A stretch of DNA of 8,496 nt from Desulfocapsa sp. Lineage in GTDB: Bacteria; Desulfobacterota; Desulfobulbia; Desulfobulbales; Desulfocapsaceae. The notes under the pieces are model-generated. The model was not told the DNA's origin. It worked only from the letters and a program-made list of their open reading frames with translations, and ran no database searches. Position 1 is the stretch's first letter. Every line of letters starts with the position of its first letter. The stretch covers positions 1 to 8,496 of the forward strand of contig JAOZLM010000091.1 in assembly GCA_029934815.1 (NCBI GenBank), read 5' to 3'. The translations under genes were made by a program, and so were the position numbers. Positions 7,319-8,496 of this stretch are shown piece by piece.

Positions 7319-7347
7319 ACAATACATTTTGTTGACGTTATTGTCAA
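7319..7347 (-). promoter_or_regulatory. Sigma70-type promoter of the Lrp-family gene
   Basis: The minus strand has a perfect TTGACA -35 (7347-7342), a 17-nt spacer and TATTGT (7324-7319), matching four of six -10 bases. The start point would be near 7312, about 28 nt before the ATG at 7284. This is the best promoter match in the window. Confidence 0.65.
7332..7347. repeat. Perfect short palindrome over the regulator -35 box
   Basis: TTGAC, 6 nt, GTCAA forms an exact inverted repeat covering the -35 hexamer and the start of the spacer. A dimeric protein bound here would block RNA polymerase, so it is a candidate autorepression operator for the Lrp-type regulator. Half-sites are only 5 bp, so chance occurrence is possible. 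Confidence 0.4.
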
Positions 7348-7585
7348 TTAGATGCCAGCAAATAGAGCTTATCGACAATTACCACCACATTTAGTGATGA
7401 CAACACTGATACAATAGCAAATCCAAGCAAGTAGTCATGCACAATTAAATCCTGCCCGACATCCTCCCAAATCCAGTACGAAAGCACTTCTACACAAAAA
7501 TGGATCCGACTTTCGAGTTGACCGATCAGCCATTTCCTACTACCGTGTGGCCTTGACTCACAAACAAAACAGAAGAGAGCTGTAA

Positions 7586-8098
7586 ATGCCAAAATTTGTA
7601 ATTTCTTACGTCAAATATGTTGACTATATATCCACCAAAGTTGGTCGGATAGCCATGTACACAATCTTTCTTATGATTGCTGTTTTGCTACTTGGGGCAA
7701 TTACCCGAAATATTCTCAATATGCCGCTCTCCTGGACGGTGGAGATGGCACAATTCATTATCACCGGCTATTACATCATGGGTGGCGCCTATTCCATGCA
7801 ACTGAGAGAACATGTTCGCATGGATCTGCTCTATGATAACTGGTCTGAGACAACAAAAGCCAAAGTCGATGTTTGCACCAATTTTTTCCTGCTTTTTTAT
7901 CTGATTACCCTATTCATCGGTTCAATCTCTTCCACCATGTATGCCATTGAATACGGACAACGTAATTTCTCTCAATGGAATCCCTCAATGATACCTATCA
8001 AAATCATCATGGTGATCGGTATTTTCATAATGATATTACAAACTATCTCCATGTTTTTTAAAGACCTGGCAAAAGCTAAAGGAACTCCGATCTCATGA
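7586..8098 (+). CDS. dctQ: TRAP transporter small membrane subunit (DctQ family)
   Basis: This is the small integral membrane subunit of a tripartite ATP-independent periplasmic transporter, which uses an ion gradient and a periplasmic binding protein to import organic acids or related solutes. The 170 residues contain four predicted membrane helices (about 20-40, 52-72, 96-118 and 135-157). The family-typical LSWTVEMAQF (48-57) and REHVRMDLLYD (74-84) segments lie around the second helix. Length and topology are normal. The ATG is preceded by GAGAG with 6 nt spacing. The stop overlaps the next gene's start as ATGA. No binding-protein (DctP) gene is in the window; it probably lies beyond the right edge. 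The substrate cannot be told from this subunit. Confidence 0.92.
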   Translation: MPKFVISYVKYVDYISTKVGRIAMYTIFLMIAVLLLGAITRNILNMPLSWTVEMAQFIITGYYIMGGAYSMQLREHVRMDLLYDNWSETTKAKVDVCTNFFLLFYLITLFIGSISSTMYAIEYGQRNFSQWNPSMIPIKIIMVIGIFIMILQTISMFFKDLAKAKGTPIS

Positions 8099-8496
8099 GT
8101 TATGAATTAATTGCCCTATCCATGTTCGGGGGAATGCTGGTTATGATGTTAACCGGCCAGCGTGTATTCGCAGCGATTGGCTTTGTATCAGCAGCAACTG
8201 CACTATTGCTATACGGAAATGGTGCAATTGAGATGCCATTTATGGCGGCATTTAAACTGTTTAACTGGTACCCCATGCTGACCCTGCCCATGTTTATCTA
8301 CATGGGCTATATCCTTTCTGAGTCGGGTATTGCTGATGATCTATACGGGATGTTTCACGTCTGGTTTGGCGGCTTGCGAGGTGGGCTTGCCATTGGCACA
8401 ATTGGCCTGATGGTTGTCATTTCTGCCATGAACGGGCTCAGTGTTGCCGGTATGGCCATTGGCGCAACCATTGCCCTTCCTGAAATGCTGCGACGC
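8095..8496 (+). CDS. dctM: TRAP transporter large membrane subunit (DctM family), N-terminal part
   Basis: The first 134 residues of the large channel-forming TRAP subunit are visible; the family is usually about 430 residues, so roughly two thirds lies beyond the window. Motifs include the N-terminal hydrophobic helix with LTGQRVFAAIGFVSA (19-33), YPMLTLPMFIYMGYILSESGIADDLY (about 59-84), WFGGLRGGLAIGTIG (89-103) and GATIALPEMLRR (123-134). The segment that commonly reads like GSSVAT in this family is SAMNGLSVAG here, resembling the subgroup often labelled mannitol/chloroaromatic transporters; that label says little about the true substrate. The ATG overlaps the dctQ stop by 4 nt, so the two subunits are translationally coupled. 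Confidence 0.93.
   Translation, partial: MSYELIALSMFGGMLVMMLTGQRVFAAIGFVSAATALLLYGNGAIEMPFMAAFKLFNWYPMLTLPMFIYMGYILSESGIADDLYGMFHVWFGGLRGGLAIGTIGLMVVISAMNGLSVAGMAIGATIALPEMLRR

Larger units (their letters stand above)
7285..7585. other. Divergent intergenic region between the regulator and TRAP genes
   Basis: About 300 bp without a convincing gene. The left end holds the regulator promoter and its palindrome. On the plus strand the best TRAP promoter candidate is TTGACC (7518-7523), 17 nt, TACCGT (7541-7546), whose -10 is weak. A purine-rich GAGAG ribosome site lies 6 nt before the dctQ ATG. The middle (about 7350-7510) shows no repeat, RNA gene or terminator that I can support. Confidence 0.5.

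Noticed and set aside
7285..7347. TTG start giving the regulator a 21-residue N-terminal extension
   Set aside because: The TTG is the first triplet of the perfect -35 box TTGACA; the ATG at 7284 matches the family N-terminus.
7344..7592. An 82-codon minus-strand frame between the regulator and dctQ
   Set aside because: It runs through the regulator promoter and overlaps the dctQ start, has no ribosome site that I can see and no recognised motif.

Overview
The window looks like chromosomal DNA from a Gram-negative, probably anaerobic bacterium of moderate GC content. My best guess is a Desulfobacterota (sulfate-reducer-like) or related proteobacterial lineage. This is inferred from the split glycine decarboxylase (separate GcvPA and GcvPB), the tripartite TRAP transporter and the overall protein style. 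No taxonomic marker gene is present, so the placement is weak.

Layout. Positions 1-6693 hold one tightly packed minus-strand operon, read from high to low coordinates: gcvH, gcvPA, gcvPB, a fused lipB-lipA, lpdA and gcvT (cut by the window edge). Internal gaps are -4 to +33 nt. A 150-nt spacer (6694-6843) carries a candidate promoter and a 10-bp inverted repeat. It separates the operon from an upstream Lrp/AsnC-type regulator gene on the same strand (6844-7284). The regulator has a good sigma70-type promoter (TTGACA, 17 nt, TATTGT). Divergently, from 7586 to the right edge, lie the small (DctQ) and large (DctM, truncated) membrane subunits of a TRAP transporter, joined by an ATGA overlap.

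How the genes work together. H, P (two subunits), L and T proteins form the complete glycine cleavage system, which converts glycine to CO2, ammonia and methylene-tetrahydrofolate, or runs in reverse as glycine synthase. GcvH works only when a lipoyl group is attached to its lysine. The operon carries that maturation pathway too, as one polypeptide joining the octanoyltransferase LipB to the radical-SAM lipoyl synthase LipA. The operon therefore encodes the enzyme, its lipoylation machinery and its dihydrolipoamide dehydrogenase together. The adjacent Lrp-type regulator is the natural candidate controller, and may also act on the divergent transporter.

Main points of interest: the LipB-LipA fusion; an A7 slippery tract exactly at the domain junction that could release LipB alone; and palindromic sites at the regulator promoter and upstream of gcvH. 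I saw no CRISPR array, RNA gene, insertion sequence or phage element.
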